From Schistocerca nitens (taxonomy: Eukaryota > Arthropoda > Insecta > Orthoptera > Acrididae): a stretch of 64,000 nt of DNA. The stretch is from positions 124,905,521 through 124,969,520 of the forward strand of contig NC_064621.1 in NCBI RefSeq assembly GCF_023898315.1, read 5' to 3'. Each line of letters begins with the position of its first letter. The stretch's first letter is position 1. The notes under the pieces were generated by a model. That model searched no databases. It saw only the letters and a list, made by a program, of their open reading frames with translations, and had not been told where the DNA came from. Position numbers and translations under genes: made by a program. Positions 10,528 to 22,422 of this stretch are shown in pieces.

Positions 10528-10975
10528 CAGGGTGTCTAATAAGGCCCGCTGTGGCCTTGTTTGGAGCGCCACGGGTGGGCCTTATTGGGAACAACCAATT
10601 TAAAACGCGTGTGCGTTTATTGTTTAGAAAGAAACTTATTATTAGGAAGGTAATGCCACTATCTTAATACTGTACAATTTTCTGTTCATAAATACCTATT
10701 CACTAGTAAAAATGGTTCATAACCGAAACTATTGCATTAGATGAAACATACCGTGAAAATAAGAAGCAGCCCTCCTTCGATGAACGCCGTAGCACAACTG
10801 AAAGTAAAATGACCAGCACGAGAGCGGGTGTGGAAATAGCTATTGCCTTGGCCACTAGATGTCACGAGCTATCACTACCGAAGGCATTAGCGCTGTTTTC
10901 AAACTTTCTATCCTAGAAAATGAGAGTGGGCCTTATGAGGAACCGGGCCTTATTTGGTACATGTACCTTATTAAA
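10528..10975. repeat. Cluster of GGGCCTTAT motifs, possible transposon end region
   Basis: Four copies of GGGCCTTAT occur: 10538-10547 (inverted), 10577-10586, 10928-10937 and 10945-10954. The first is inside CAGGGTGTCTAATAAGGCCC, which has the look of a transposon terminus. Because it lies 0.3-0.7 kb upstream of the pogo-like start, it might be that element's subterminal region or a separate non-autonomous element. No complete TIR pair was found. Confidence 0.35.
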
Positions 10976-11966
10976 TTACTCATAGTTAAATGCTCTAGTA
11001 AGACGATGTAGTTGGCAGAAGAATTTGTCTTTTAAATCAATCAAATTATGGCGATGGTGTATCCTTTTCAGTGGTTTATATAAATATAACAACAAATGCT
11101 ACTATTAATCGAAGTCATTCGCACACGTGGTAGAACGAATATTTCTCCATGCAACTACAGTTTTACAACTGTTAGATTGCTGACTTGCCAGCAATGTGAA
11201 ACATTCCACAGACGATATAAGTGAACGAAATAATAGTTCCTGTGTTACTATGAAGTATGATGCACTGCTCCTTCGGTCATGCATGCAAGCAGGAGATCCC
11301 TGTTCGAGTCCTGTTCTGACACATACATTCATTGTCGTCATTCAAGTATACAGCTGACAGTGGTTAATATTCACAACTGCGAACACACTTTCTGACATGA
11401 ACTATACTAAAGGGTGCCGACATGTAGCAATCAGTGCTTTCAGGCTGCAGTGCCAGCCTACTTTTCTGTGTCTGCTATACACAGATTTTGCAAGTGGTCT
11501 TCAAACTGTGGAAGCAAATGACGATGTTGCAGTGCACTCGGACATAGCAAGTAGTCATGTGCTGTACAAATCACCAGACATCGTGTGAAGAGACGCAAGT
11601 CATATGGTGGTCGTTAGTGTCGACTTCCTAGCAAAATAAGATAAAGAGGGGAATCCGACAAAAAATGTTGCGCAGTCGCTGTTTTCAAATTTCTCGGACA
11701 ACCATAGTGAAGGAACATGGCACAATATAAGGTTGTATAAATTCCTTGTTCTGGGCAGACATGAGTGTAAATACGATCGACGGAAAAGGCCGAAATATGA
11801 CAGAAATGAGGTGCAATGTGGCTGAGAGGCACTGGTGGTCAGCTGGACACAGGCAGGCGTATCTCAAGCGAACTGCGTGTTAAGGAGCTTCCCATCTGAT
11901 CCATTGTCTTCAAATGGTACGCATACATATGATGGCTACAGCTCATATACAAACACTGACGAGTCC
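10976..11966. other. Mostly unassigned; SINE-like piece at 11260-11345
   Basis: No coding signal. Around 11260-11345 a B-box-like TTCGAGTCCTG is followed by CATTCATTGTCGTCATTC, which matches the downstream part of the SINE piece at 25430-25570 (CATTGTCGTCATTCCG). This suggests a degenerate member of the same SINE family. Confidence 0.4.
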
Positions 11967-11977
11967 GAGGTCACCAT

Positions 11978-12173
11978 GGTTCAAATGGCTCTGAGCACTA
12001 TGCGACTTAACTTCTGAGATCATTAGTCGCCTAGAACTTAGAACTATTTAAACCTAACTAACCTAAGGACATCAAACACATCCATGCCCGAGGCAGGATT
12101 CGAACCTGCGACCGTAGAGGTCGCTCGGTTCCAGACTGTAGCGCCTAGAACCGCATCGCCACTCCGGCCGGCT
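11978..12173 (-). mobile_element. SINE (family 1), tRNA-headed, complete
   Basis: On the minus strand it begins with a tRNA-like promoter: A-box-like TGGCGATGCGG (GGCCGAGCGG in better copies) and B-box GGTTCGAATCC. The conserved body GGCATGGATGTGTTTGATG follows, then CTTAGGTTAGTTAGG and a tail ending CCATTTGAACC. It is flanked by an 11-bp direct repeat GAGGTCACCAT at 11967-11977 and 12174-12184. Other family members are at 25784, 31111, 41394 and 61232. Confidence 0.93.
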
Positions 12174-12184
12174 GAGGTCACCAT

Positions 12185-14012
12185 CCCGTGAGGACAAGGC
12201 AAGGGTCACATAATGGATAAGATGAGATAACATAATTGCCAATGGCCGCTTCAAGATAGTGTGTAGTGGCTGTCGGCAGAGGGATCACATAAGTGATGTA
12301 TAACAATGTGGATGCCACCTAACGATTTAGGAACCCAATGCACTGAAGTGTGCGAGGTGCCGGGGCTAGCAGTGTATTTAACACTAAATTCTTCTAGAAT
12401 CTTCATATGTAAATGATGCTCTAAGCCCCCCCCCCCCTATTCTAACTCCGACTTTTGCTGTTGCACATGGATTAAAAAGATACGCGAACTGACTATAATC
12501 GACCATGCAAGTGGAGTAGAAAAGAGTTTGGCACCTGCAATAATTTAATTTGACAAATAAGTTAAATAAAGGAAAGTTTCATTAACGTAGTGAGAAATGG
12601 TAGGGTTGCTCTACCGATTAACAGAATGAAAGTTATGTCCAAAATAACAATATGATTTCTTATGACTAAACTCAAAATAATAAACAAAACACATGAAACA
12701 TTTACAATACATCAAATTGGCTCAAAGTGGATACTCAAATAAATGCTGTGAAGGTGAAGTTGTCCCTAAACTAGATTGTGACATTTATGATGAAGTGGTA
12801 TGTGGAGCCAATTCCTTGCAACTCAAATCTTAAGAGAACCCAACATTAATTGCTGCTGCAGTAGTGAGAACTCAGACAATGAACACCCAAGAGAGAACAA
12901 AGTTAGAAAAGACGAACAGGCGCGCACTGCTGAGCTCTGATTATCACCTAGCAAAATTGCCTGCTTTGCCGGTACTGCGGACGTACATTACCAAGCTGTC
13001 TTCTTAACTGCAAGGACACGATCTGGCGTACGGGAGGCGATGGCTGGTTGCTTCGACGTCCCATTGTGGTGATGATAATGTCGCAGGTATAGCCTGAAAA
13101 AAACATATCCTGGTCTGGTTGTTCCAGACTAAAGACTTCCTAGCAATACAAATGCGCCTCTAAGGGAGACGAAGAAGTCTCGCCACATAATCACTGATGG
13201 TACAGTGATTGATTTTAACAAGCGAACTCACACAGTAATTGCGATACAGTCAACTTTAGCCAAAACTGCTCAAGACAGACAACATAGGCCGCTTGTACGC
13301 AGAACGCTCAATTTCCAACTGTACTCGGAAAGTTACGTTGAAGTCGAAACTTCAGCAATAGCCAACGGAAGGCAGGCTGTCCAGAGCAGCGAGAGCTCAG
13401 TCTTGTAACCTACTCCGACCGAAAGGCGAGAGCCGACTCTCTCAAGAGCACCCGTACAAGCCGAACACAGAACATTCCCGCCCCCACGACAGTGGCCGTG
13501 GTTAAATGCTCCAATCAGCAACTCAAAAACCGGCGGAAAATTCCACGCTATTGCCGAAGCACTACCATTCCACCAATGGAGATTCTTGGCGCCAATTTCT
13601 GCGCCGATTTTGCTACGTCACGGCGCTATGCTCTGAGCAAGCCAATCATAGTTACGATTTTGCAGAAAATGCGGGAATTTGCCCGCCAAGACTGCATGGG
13701 AACACAAGTCATTCCCACGCCTCGCTGGTAGCCCGCCAGAAACGGTTTTCACTAAGTTTCTGCGAAGTAACGGAATCTGTAGCCTAGCCGCCCCTTCAGG
13801 AGCATCTGGGCGTGTCGCTCCCGCTCTTATGACAATGCCGGCTTCTGGAAAGCATCCACTCGGCCCCCTCACACCCGTCGCCTTAAACCGTTCAAGCTCA
13901 GCAGAACTCACCTGTCACCGGACCACCCAGGTGACGAGAGACACTGTGTGGGAAGTCCGCGTTTGAAGGAATAGCAACTTTTCACCGTATGCAATTAGAG
14001 AGGAAAATCGAA
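12185..14012. other. Unassigned; GC-rich after 12.9 kb, LTR-like character
   Basis: A C-run (12426-12437) is followed by AT-rich sequence to 12.9 kb, then GC-richer sequence to 13.97 kb with several overlapping open frames on both strands (for example 13618-13911 minus and 13679-13966 plus) that lack any domain. The abrupt base-composition change and absence of motifs would fit a long LTR of an unidentified retroelement, but no paired copy exists in the window to prove it. Confidence 0.3.
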
Positions 14013-14294
14013 TTACTCAGAGTAAGACAGAAATATGAGAGGGGGCTTCTGCCACCTCTCAAGTGTATCCTGGCGGTGCAGTAGGTCCTGGACGAACTCG
14101 CTGCGGATGACGTGTAACAGATGACGGAAATTCGTGACAGCGGTGCGTTTGACGTTGGGGGTAAAGGTAATGTCCAGGTACAGGAACGTCCTCACTAGCG
14201 ACAGGTTGTCAATGCACCGTCCTGGAGGCCTCGTCCAATGTACATTGTCGACACTCATGGCGCTGCCAGTAACAGTCCCATAATGTGTAATCAA
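14013..14294 (-). pseudogene. Possible LINE reverse-transcriptase thumb fragment
   Basis: The 93-codon frame includes LSLVRTFLYLDITFTPNVKRTAVTNFRHLLHVIRSEFVQD. The pattern of Y-L-(G/D)-(V/I) followed by T-P-x-V-x-R-T-A and a helix resembles the region after the YADD box in some non-LTR reverse transcriptases. No catalytic motif is present and the neighbouring sequence to about 14.9 kb is too broken to extend the match, so this is a tentative call. Confidence 0.3.
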
Positions 14295-14946
14295 TCTGAA
14301 TCTCAGAGCCAGAGCAGGTGAGGAGGGGGAGCCATCAACATTTGTACGGCACCAAAACGTGTCTTAGCTGAGGATGATGCTGTATATCTAGATCGTCAGC
14401 CCTTTGATGATGGGCTTTAGGAGAATAGCATGCCGGACGGTAGAAAATTGAGTGGGAGATGGCCCTGCTAAACGTCCATTGAGTTGGACTCGTGAAGTGG
14501 CGTGACCAGAGTGTCGATGAGCTGCCGACGACGCCATTGTTCGTCGGACACTATATGATGCATGGATGGGATTTCCAACCTCACCTGTTCGAGGCGCTAC
14601 GTCGGTATTGCCACTCCCTGCAATTCATGGCATGCCAGCACAATCATCCTATGTTGTATGCCATTCTGATTGGTTATTTCGGTTTAGTGGCTGAGAGTCC
14701 AGAGCTTGATGGATCTAGAAGCTGACGGTGTTGCGATGCTATTTGGCCAGTTCCTTCCTGTATCTCATCTGTGTCCTTGAGATGACCACTTTGGCGATCC
14801 ACCAGGTCAGTGTCGAGCAGTAGCTGGAGAAGTGAGAATAGTGGCCTAGGTCATCGGTAGCACTATAGGTGGCGATACGGATGATCTGTCGGGGGTTGGA
14901 AGTTGCGTAACACGCCAATGTAGTCGATCGGATCTAAGATGGCCTT

Positions 14947-15075
14947 GAATGAGATTTTCACTCTGCAGTGGAGTGTGCGCTGATATGAAACTTCCTGGAA
15001 GATTAAAACTGTGTGCAGGACCGAGAATCGAACTCGGGACCTTCGCCTTTCGCGGGCACTTGCCAGGAAGTTCTT
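14947..15075. repeat. Fragment of a dispersed repeat with tRNA-like segment
   Basis: It starts GAATGAGATTTTCACTCTGC and runs through GAAACTTCCTGG to a reversed B-box-like segment (CGAATCGAACTCGGGACC-type), then stops. I recall this as the end of an abundant grasshopper repeat carrying a tRNA-like module; only one truncated copy is in the window, so the family itself cannot be shown here. Confidence 0.5.
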
Positions 15076-18000
15076 CCCCTAGAGGAAGACTATACCGTCC
15101 TCGCTTTTGAAATTACATTCGTAGAAATTTCAACCGCTTTTCGGACCTTTCTTCTATAAATGTTTGTTTCTTTAGCCAGTACACGTAGTGTCAGTCAATC
15201 ATTGTGCAGTAATGAACAGTTTACGTATTGGACAGATGGGCTGGGAAAGATGCCGTTGGTATGAGACTATGTATTGTAATACACACCGCAGTTGATAGCG
15301 AGATCAGTTTTAACAAATTTACCTGTTGTTCCGTAATTTCAGCGCCAGACAGTGACACGGTAGAAAACTTCCTAATTTGTGCATCACCGCTAAATCACCC
15401 CTCCTCCACTACCTTCCAATTGTCATATACTAGATTGCAAATGTAGACAAATGACTGTGCAATGTATCCATTGTACCATATACACCAAAGTATACCAGAC
15501 AGCGTCCTATACCGCTGCAAAGCAGTTATCTACATATTTACAGTGCATCGAACACAGTGCAGAATCTACGATTACGACTGGCCATCTTTCTCACTGGGGA
15601 TGGGTGCCACAGAGTATTCTTACATTTGTAGGATAGGGTATGAAACTGACAGAACTCTCCCTCATTGTCCTTGACTAAACCTCCCTGCAGCGCCTATCTT
15701 ACCAAAGGCGCCCATGTGAAAGCGCAAGATCTCCCCAGAAGCGTGTTTGTCAAGGACATGAGAGTGTGGCTTTGCTATAACAGACGGTTAAAAAGAAACG
15801 TGTGGTTTGTATATTATGGAGGTTTAGATGTAAGGAGTTAAAAAATTTCACGTAAATTAACCATAAATCGTGAAGCATTATTCCACTGTGCTAAGTCAGT
15901 ACCAGGAAGGTACCGAAGGAGAGAAGTGAGGAAAAGCATAAACACGCACTCTGATGATCACACGGTTCTGCACGTAAAAATGCTATATTTCTAAAGCCAT
16001 ACGTTTCCGAAGTATTAGTCGTGCGGAATGAAACGCTCTTAATACTCTAATGCAGGATATGTTTGTGAATCAGACGTACAACCACCCCACAAATTTCTTA
16101 CCCCAATCACTATTGTGACGAACTTAAAAATGATGGAGCTACTTCCTTCTACACTATTATGGTGTCCTAGGAAGGCTTCATCAGTGAGTATTCACCACTC
16201 AAGCTACTTATAAACCAAATAGAATGAATTCTGGAGATGTGTCTCTTAGGAAATTAATGAATCTTATATGTCTTTTTAAGTCGGAAATATACACACCCTC
16301 AATCACACTTTCCATGTTTATTGCACATATCATAAGTAGTAATAGTAGTAGTAGTAGTAGTAGTAGTAGTAGAAGAAGATGTGGCTATGTCCCAATAAGA
16401 AAGAGAGCGAAGAAAAACTGACTTACATATTTTTCGATAGCTGATACATTGAGGTATCACACACACACTTCTCCAGAAAAATGCACACGAAGAAGCAACA
16501 ATTTCTTACGAGTGATTAAGCACCATGATCAGTAGACAAAGGAGATTAACAGCCTTATTGCTCTTTAGAGTAGCATCACCACAGTTGTGGTAGCATTTCT
16601 CTTGCACAAAGCTGTCCTCGTCTCATGTTAGATAGTTTTGCTCATGTGTAGGATAGTACAGCAATTTCATCCTATCACATCTCTCGAGCAAACGCCCATC
16701 ACAATATTAAAGGTGATACTTGTGACATCGATCTGTTCTCCTAAAGAACACTCTAGTGAATGGCTTAGGTTCAATAAATGCAATGATTCTTAATACTTAA
16801 GGGATAACATTGTTTGAGAGAACCAGACGTAATTCGAAAATATATACATATATTCGACTGCATGTGTGAGAACAAAGCAATGGATCGAGATGCTTCTGTT
16901 TTGCTTGCTTTAATATGGTGCCTCTGTGTAATACATATGTAGCCTTCGTTGGAGTGTGTGTTAGAAAAACCCACGTAGCTTACAGTGGGAGGGGGAGAGT
17001 CAAAAGTGAATGCAGTAAGAATTTTTCAGCTTTTATTGATCTTGACTGGGCACTCCCAAACCCTCCTCAGTTCCCCGCATTTCGTGGTACTTTTTCTCTA
17101 ATTTTAGGTGTTCTCACTTAATTTAGGTAATTTTGCAAGTTTTTCACAGTTTTACATATTTCGTTGTATTTCTCTCAATTTTACGTATTTTCCATCAATT
17201 TGTCGCCATTTTACCAGGTTTGCGTCGGTTTTTATCGATTTCATGTCTTTTTTTCGTACTTGTTTAGACATTTTATTTTAGGCATATGGTCTTATTACAG
17301 GCATGCCCATGCGTTGTTTGATTTTATACGAGTATATTTGCGTGCCCTGTACACCTGCATTTTAAAAAACCCTAAGAATTCCCCTATTCCCTTATGATCC
17401 ACATGAATGCATTTTAGATAGAAAGATACCTAGATGAGACTCAGCGAGTGGTGCAGATTGAAAACTCGTAATCTGGAAACAAATCCGTGTACTACTATGG
17501 CAGGTCAGAGAGCTTGTCAGCAGACTCATTTAGTGACACACTTGATGGAAACTCGAAGTCTGACACAGTTCTACATGTTCATTTGATTTCCACTCTACCG
17601 TGTAGGGATCTACAACAGTGAGTTGATGATCAAATTGCTCACAAAACTGGGAGAATCTGCTCCTGACTGATAGAACCTTTACAGATATGTCAGTAGAGAT
17701 GAATTATGCATAAAAACTGCCAAATGTGAGCATGTGGGAGATAAAATCTGATAGGAGATTCTCAAGATTTGTTTCGTAAAAGTCAGTATGACACAGCATG
17801 GCACTGATAAAACGACACCTGCCATAGAGTACAAAACAGCTATGTCCTCTTGAATTATACATTGTTGTTGTTGAATGTAAAATGATTGTGGATTTTCCCC
17901 ACATGTGAGCAAATGGCGTGAAAGTTTGTATTCACTAAGGTTACTTCACATGTCTGGAATGTTCGTAATAGACACATGCATGACAGTTTATTTACAGACA

Positions 18001-18179
18001 TTGATTTGAACGCGATAGACACTCTCACGTCATGTGGTTCATTTATGAAACTATTAGAAATTGCTTAACATAGATGTTTTATGAAGACTCTCGATCTTCC
18101 ACCATAATCGAGTCCATCAACATGAGGTGGCAAATATGATGTAGCCAAGGAGGTGGAAAGGTGGGTTCTACTATGCCAA
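15076..18179. other. Unassigned stretch with two simple-repeat tracts
   Basis: No protein or RNA gene was recognised. A (TAG)n microsatellite lies at about 16336-16370. From about 17090 to 17270 a T-rich degenerate repeat of the form AATTTTA-GTATTT/TTTTTC recurs every 20-30 bases. The short open frames in the stretch have no recognisable motif. Confidence 0.4.
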
Positions 18180-18733
18180 GACTGCTTGGTAGCTACAACA
18201 GGAAAACACAATTAATTAGCAGGAGTACAAAATAAGAAAGTATTTATTACTTAACTTTGCTGTAGTCCATGATCAGTTGGTTGACAATTATAGAAGACGC
18301 GACTAGACTAAGCGTCTGTAGGAAGACATAATTTACAAGTCACAAATCTTGCAGTGACGAATTATCTCTCGTAATCTTGAATGTCGATTCCGGTGAATTT
18401 GAAGACTAATTTGGAACGGAGCTACAAAGGCTTGATGGCAGCAATGACTGAGCTGCAGACGATGACTGACTGACATCGGCGCTGGTTGGCCACTGAGCGA
18501 GGCTACGCACTGTAGACTGGCACGACTGCACTACTCTCCTGCTTCACATGAAGTGGCCTAGAGGCGCCTCGCGTCGAGCATAAGTACTGCGACTGGCTGT
18601 GTACTCTCTGGCTAGCACAGCCGTCTTCTGTCCCGTTTATCGAGAGAACCGCAGCCGACGGATCGATCTCTCGCTTTCTCTTTACTCCGATAACGGTTTC
18701 GAAATAATGAGGACATTCTGTGGTGATTGGTAA
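18180..18733. other. Unassigned flank of the gypsy element
   Basis: AT-rich then GC-richer sequence directly abutting the gypsy LTR. It contains AAAGTATTTATTACTTAAC and a GC-rich half, which resembles the layout of an LTR, but there is no partner copy and no boundary could be set. Confidence 0.25.
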
Positions 18734-18828
18734 TGTTGTGGTTGGCAAGAGAGTCAACACCGTTTTACTAAAGGAGGCCGAAAGGCACGTGTTTTAGCTC
18801 ACGCAGGCTGGCGTGAGGTCTGGAACAG
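18734..18828 (-). repeat. 3' LTR remnant of gypsy element
   Basis: Ninety-five bases beginning TGTTGTGGTTGGC match the start of the right LTR with three mismatches. The match breaks after TCTGGAACAG, where AAAAAGTCTGTGGAAGACC (integrase, minus strand) follows. This break is the deletion junction. Confidence 0.88.
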
Positions 18829-19463
18829 AAAAAGTCTGTGGAAGACCTTCAATGCAAAGGTAGCAGATAACACTTTGATGGTGGCAGATGACGTCGTGGA
18901 AGACATCCGGACAACAAAAGGAATATTACTGAATGAATCTGCCACAACCAACCATCGAGCAATCCAGAATGGACCAGCAAAATCGATGTGTAAGCGTTGC
19001 CAAGGGGAAGTGGCTTGTGGCCATGCAAAGAATTTCCGCGGTGGTGCTGATTGTTGTTCGGCACACCCCATGCAAGAAGAACACATATTCGTAATCGCGG
19101 CATCGATTCCGAACCAAGTACAGTGCTGACGAGCAAGTTGTTTCGTTCTCACTATACCCCAATGTCCTTGGTGGAGAAGCTGTAAGACAGAGAGGACTGT
19201 AACGAACGTGGGACCACGACCCTGGACTGATCATTATCAGAACGCAACAGCAAAATACCACGTCGAACAAAAAGTCTCTCCTTGTGAGCAAAAAATCGGC
19301 GAACCAACGGGTCCCCGATCCGTGACTTTGACAAGGGCCATTGCGTAGCAACAAAACGCAGAACGGTAGCAAGGACAGGGTCGGCAGCTGTGGCTGTAGC
19401 TACACGAAGAAAATCAATAGGAAACAATTCGACCACGTCCTCGGTTTCCGCATCAACGAACAT
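18829..19463 (-). pseudogene. Gypsy integrase, truncated by deletion
   Basis: Two frames cover this segment. The upstream part (19463-19152) is the RNase H-integrase linker. The downstream part (19152-18799) shows a zinc-binding region with CSSCMGC, then LHIDFAGPF with the first catalytic Asp of the DDE core and VVADSFSNIPFVV. The frame then runs into the LTR remnant before the second catalytic Asp, so the core lacks two of three catalytic residues. In the family this enzyme inserts the cDNA into the genome; here it cannot. Confidence 0.85.
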
Positions 19464-19472
19464 GCAAGCAAG

Positions 19473-19958
19473 TTAGGAGGAATCGAATGCCCTATCCTCA
19501 GCAACAGGCAAGCGGGACAAAGTATCGGCGTTTCCGTGCTTAGCAGTGGACCGATACAAGATATCGTAGCGGTACTGCGACAGGAAAATAGACCAGCGAA
19601 TGAATTTCTGCGCCGTACTTGGAGGTATAGGCTTGGTCGGATGAAAAAGCGATGCCAAAGGTTTGTGGTCTATGATTATGGTAAAGTGACGACCATACAA
19701 GAAATCATGAAACTTTGTAACACCAAATACGAGAGCCAATGCTTCTTTCACGATCTTTGAATAATTTCTTTGTGCAGACGAGAGCAATTTGGACGCAACG
19801 GCAATAGGGCGATCGTGCGATCCATCTTTGTGCGCAAGCACAGCACCGATCCCGAAATCCGATGCATCCACCATCAACAAAAGGGGCTTCTGGGGATCGA
19901 ATGGCGTAAGGCATTGGAAAGCAACGCCGATTTCAACCGGCGAAAGGCGCGTTCGCAT
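19473..19958 (-). pseudogene. Gypsy RNase H domain
   Basis: The 161-codon frame contains LLMVDASDFGIGAVLAH (the first catalytic Asp region), RNYSKIVKEALALVFGVTKFHDFLYG (catalytic Glu region) and FTIIIDHKPLASLF (third Asp region), ending in the tether GNADTLSRLP typical of Ty3/gypsy polyproteins. The domain is intact in itself but separated from reverse transcriptase by a frameshift near 19.9 kb. Confidence 0.9.
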
Positions 19959-20784
19959 TCTGTCGTCCAGACGATCGGAACACCTTCACGGCGTAAGCGA
20001 TGAAGCGGAGCTAAAATGGAAGAGGCATGTGGCACATATATGTTATAGTAATTTATTTTTCCAAGCACGCTCTGTAGCTGCTTCAAATTCTGCGGCGAAG
20101 GCAAGTCTTGTATGGCACGAAGGTGCGTGGGACTGGGATGTATGACTTGGGCATTGAGTACATGTCCCAGGTATGGCAAATCACGAGCAAAAAACACACA
20201 TTTGTCTTTCCGCAAGCGAAGACCATTTTGTTGCAAGACCTGAAATAATGTTCTGAGATTGGCGAAATGTTCTTCTTCCGTCTTTCCGGAGATCACAATA
20301 TCGTCCAGATATTTGCTGCAGTAGGTAACGATGCACAAACAGTTTGTAGATGTTGCTGAAACAATGCATATGCACACCCGAATGGCAGTCATTTGAATTG
20401 ATACAACCCAAGATGCGTGTTAACCACCAAAACGCGCTGGGATTCTTCGTCCACCGGTATTTGCAAGTACGCATCTGTGAGGTCCAACTTCGAAAAATAT
20501 TTACCCGGGCACAGTTTGTCAAAAAGATCTTCTGGGCGGGGTAAAGGAAAAATTGCAATCACTAGTTGTGGATTCACTGTTGCCTTGAAGTCCACACAAA
20601 GTCTCAATTTTCCTGAAGGTTTTGGCAAAATTACTAAGGGTGATGCCCAGAGAGAAGCCTGCACACGTTCAATTACACCTTGTGATTCCAAATCGTGTAA
20701 TGTTTTTGCGACCTCATCACGCAATGCGTGGGGAACATTGCGCGCTCTGAAAAATTTCGGTTGCGCGTTTACTTTCAGTTCCAA
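19874..20784 (-). pseudogene. Gypsy reverse transcriptase, frameshifted
   Basis: The first frame (20784-20389) carries the N-terminal fingers, GVIERVQASLWASPLVILPKP, LRLCVDFK and the palm strand KLDLTDAYLQIPVDE with a catalytic Asp. It ends at a TGA after LGLYQFK. After an indel the next frame (20392-19874) supplies KYLDDIVISG with the other two catalytic Asp, then the thumb (YLGHVLNAQVIHPSP) and connection (LQSVLGKINYY). All catalytic positions are recognisable, but the frame is broken at least twice. Confidence 0.9.
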
Positions 20785-21164
20785 ATGTGCGTTATAGTTC
20801 TTAGCGCAACCAAGGCCCAGTGCAAAAATGTCTGCAAATTCTTCACATAGACGAGAAACACTGAAGGCACAGCCTGGTTCACTGATAGGACCTGATTTAC
20901 TATAGACAAGTTAAACAACAGAAATAAATCGAAACCAAACAAGTTCACTGCAGAAGAAGAACGAAGGACGTAAAATGACACAAGTTTTGTTTGTCCTTTG
21001 TATGTTGCAAGAAGGCTGCACTGTCCTAACACAGGGATATCTTGACCTGAATAACTAGTTAACTTACCATTTGCGGCACGCAACGGAGGTGTGCCCAGCT
21101 GTTTGTACGTGTCTTGATTGATCAGTGAAACTGCAGCTCCGGTATCGAGCTGGAATGATATCAC
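20775..21164 (-). pseudogene. Gypsy aspartic protease region
   Basis: The frame begins near ISFQLDTGAAVSLI, the D-T-G-A active site of retroviral-type aspartic proteases, followed by the flap region (KLTSYSGQDIPVLGQC) and ends before the reverse transcriptase. This protease would process the Gag-Pol polyprotein. It is separated from the zinc-knuckle frame by a stop near 21.16-21.18 kb. Confidence 0.8.
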
Positions 21165-21188
21165 TTAATGTCCAAGTCTACAAAAAGT

Positions 21189-21551
21189 TTATTGTCCTGC
21201 TGACGAGGGTGCAAAATCACTTGCTACTTGACGGGAGTTCCGGCGATGTCGACGCACACTATTTGTGGGATGAACACAGTCACTGTTAGAGAGAGTGGCA
21301 CTGAGCGGAGTGGAATGAACCACATGAATTTCCATGGGAGAACTTTCACGAGCCTGAGTATCCTTGGTTCGAATCCAGCGCGAAGCAAAGGGCCTGGAAT
21401 GGTTGTGAGTTTCCGATCTGAGCTTTTTCTGGCAAACACTCTGAACATGTCCTTTTTTATAACAGAAAAAGCAAATAACTTGGCGTGATGGGCAATTCTC
21501 ATGCGAATGTCTAGTAGCACACCGCGGGCATGATTTTAGCACTGCATTTGC
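21189..21551 (-). pseudogene. Gypsy nucleocapsid zinc knuckles
   Basis: Two CCHC-like knuckles are visible: CPRCATRHSHENCP and CFFCYKKGHVQSVC, the second a standard C-x2-C-x4-H-x4-C. They bind retroelement RNA in Gag. A TAA (21552-21554) and small indels at GCCGGTAAGCAAATGC separate this segment from the upstream gag frame; the first knuckle has unusual spacing. The rest is low-complexity, S/R/T-rich. Confidence 0.85.
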
Positions 21552-22367
21552 TTACCGGCGCGGCACTCGTGGCTGAGAGCCTGGCGGTAGCGGCGCGGCT
21601 GGGCGCGAGGACTGTTTACTGCTCCGTGCAGCTCGCCGGTTGAGCCAGTTAACCTGACACATGGGTGGCAAAGTTTCAAATGATTCCTCAGAAAAGTCAA
21701 GTGTGTCCTGCCGATCCAATATGTCCATCACTTGTTGAAAGGAGGGATTGACTAGTTTCAAAATCTCTTCCCTTATACGAACATCAGAAACGTTCTGTGC
21801 AATTGCATCACGTATCATAGTATCTGAATAAGGGAGTCCACATTGACACTCAAAAGCACAATCCCTAGTAAGGCCTTGCAAGGTTGCAACCCACTCCCGA
21901 TTAGTCTGACCTGCTGTACGTTTTGTACGAAAGAAGGTATACCGTTTCGTAACTACATTGACTGATTCTTTGAAAAATGCATCTAATGCAGACAAAATGT
22001 CTTCGTAGGACAGAGTTGATATGTCGCGTCGGGGAAATAATTTGACTATCACATGGTACGTGTTCACCCCGACTGATGATAACAAAAAAGGCTGCCGCTC
22101 GTTACCTTGAATTCTGTAGGTGGCGAGATGGAATCCAAATCGGCGTGACCACTCCGTCCAGCTTTCCAGTGCAGCATCAAAAGGTCGAAAAGTTGGTGCA
22201 ACTGCGTGTGGTGGCTGCGTTAGCGGTGGAGCGGCTGCTGCCGCATCGTTTTGCATCGCACGTTGAACCTGGACGAGCTGTCCAAGGGCATCCAGTAAGG
22301 CCTGCGTCTGCTGATTATGTAAGCGATAAAATTCGGACAGTACATCTGGAAATTGTGGCGAAGCCAT
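21552..22367 (-). pseudogene. Gypsy Gag (capsid) protein
   Basis: The 271-codon frame starts MASPQFPDVLSEFYRLHNQQTQALL and has an Ala/Pro-rich spacer, then the capsid: FRPFDAALESWTEWSRRFGFHLATYRI, a helical region with SYEDILSALDAFF, and KRYTFFRTKRTAGQTNREWVATLQGLTRDCAF, the conserved Ty3/gypsy retrotransposon-gag segment. This stretch is uninterrupted and starts just inside the 5' LTR, so the ATG at 22367 is probably the real Gag start. It ends at a TAA just before the zinc knuckles. Confidence 0.85.
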
Positions 22368-22403
22368 TACACAAGTAAATCAGGGCAGTTTAGAGAAGAA
22401 CGC

Positions 22404-22422
22404 GGTTTTGCCTCGTCGCCAA
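22404..22422 (-). promoter_or_regulatory. Candidate primer-binding site of gypsy element
   Basis: Immediately inside the 5' LTR, after one spacer base, the minus strand reads TGGCGACGAGGCAAAACC. The first 11 bases complement a tRNA 3' end of CCTCGTCGCCA; a G discriminator is a serine-tRNA feature. The tRNA identity is an inference. Confidence 0.5.

Noticed and set aside
13618-13966. Overlapping frames of about 95 codons on both strands in GC-rich DNA
   Set aside because: Open only because of GC-rich composition; no motif and no supporting start or splice signals.
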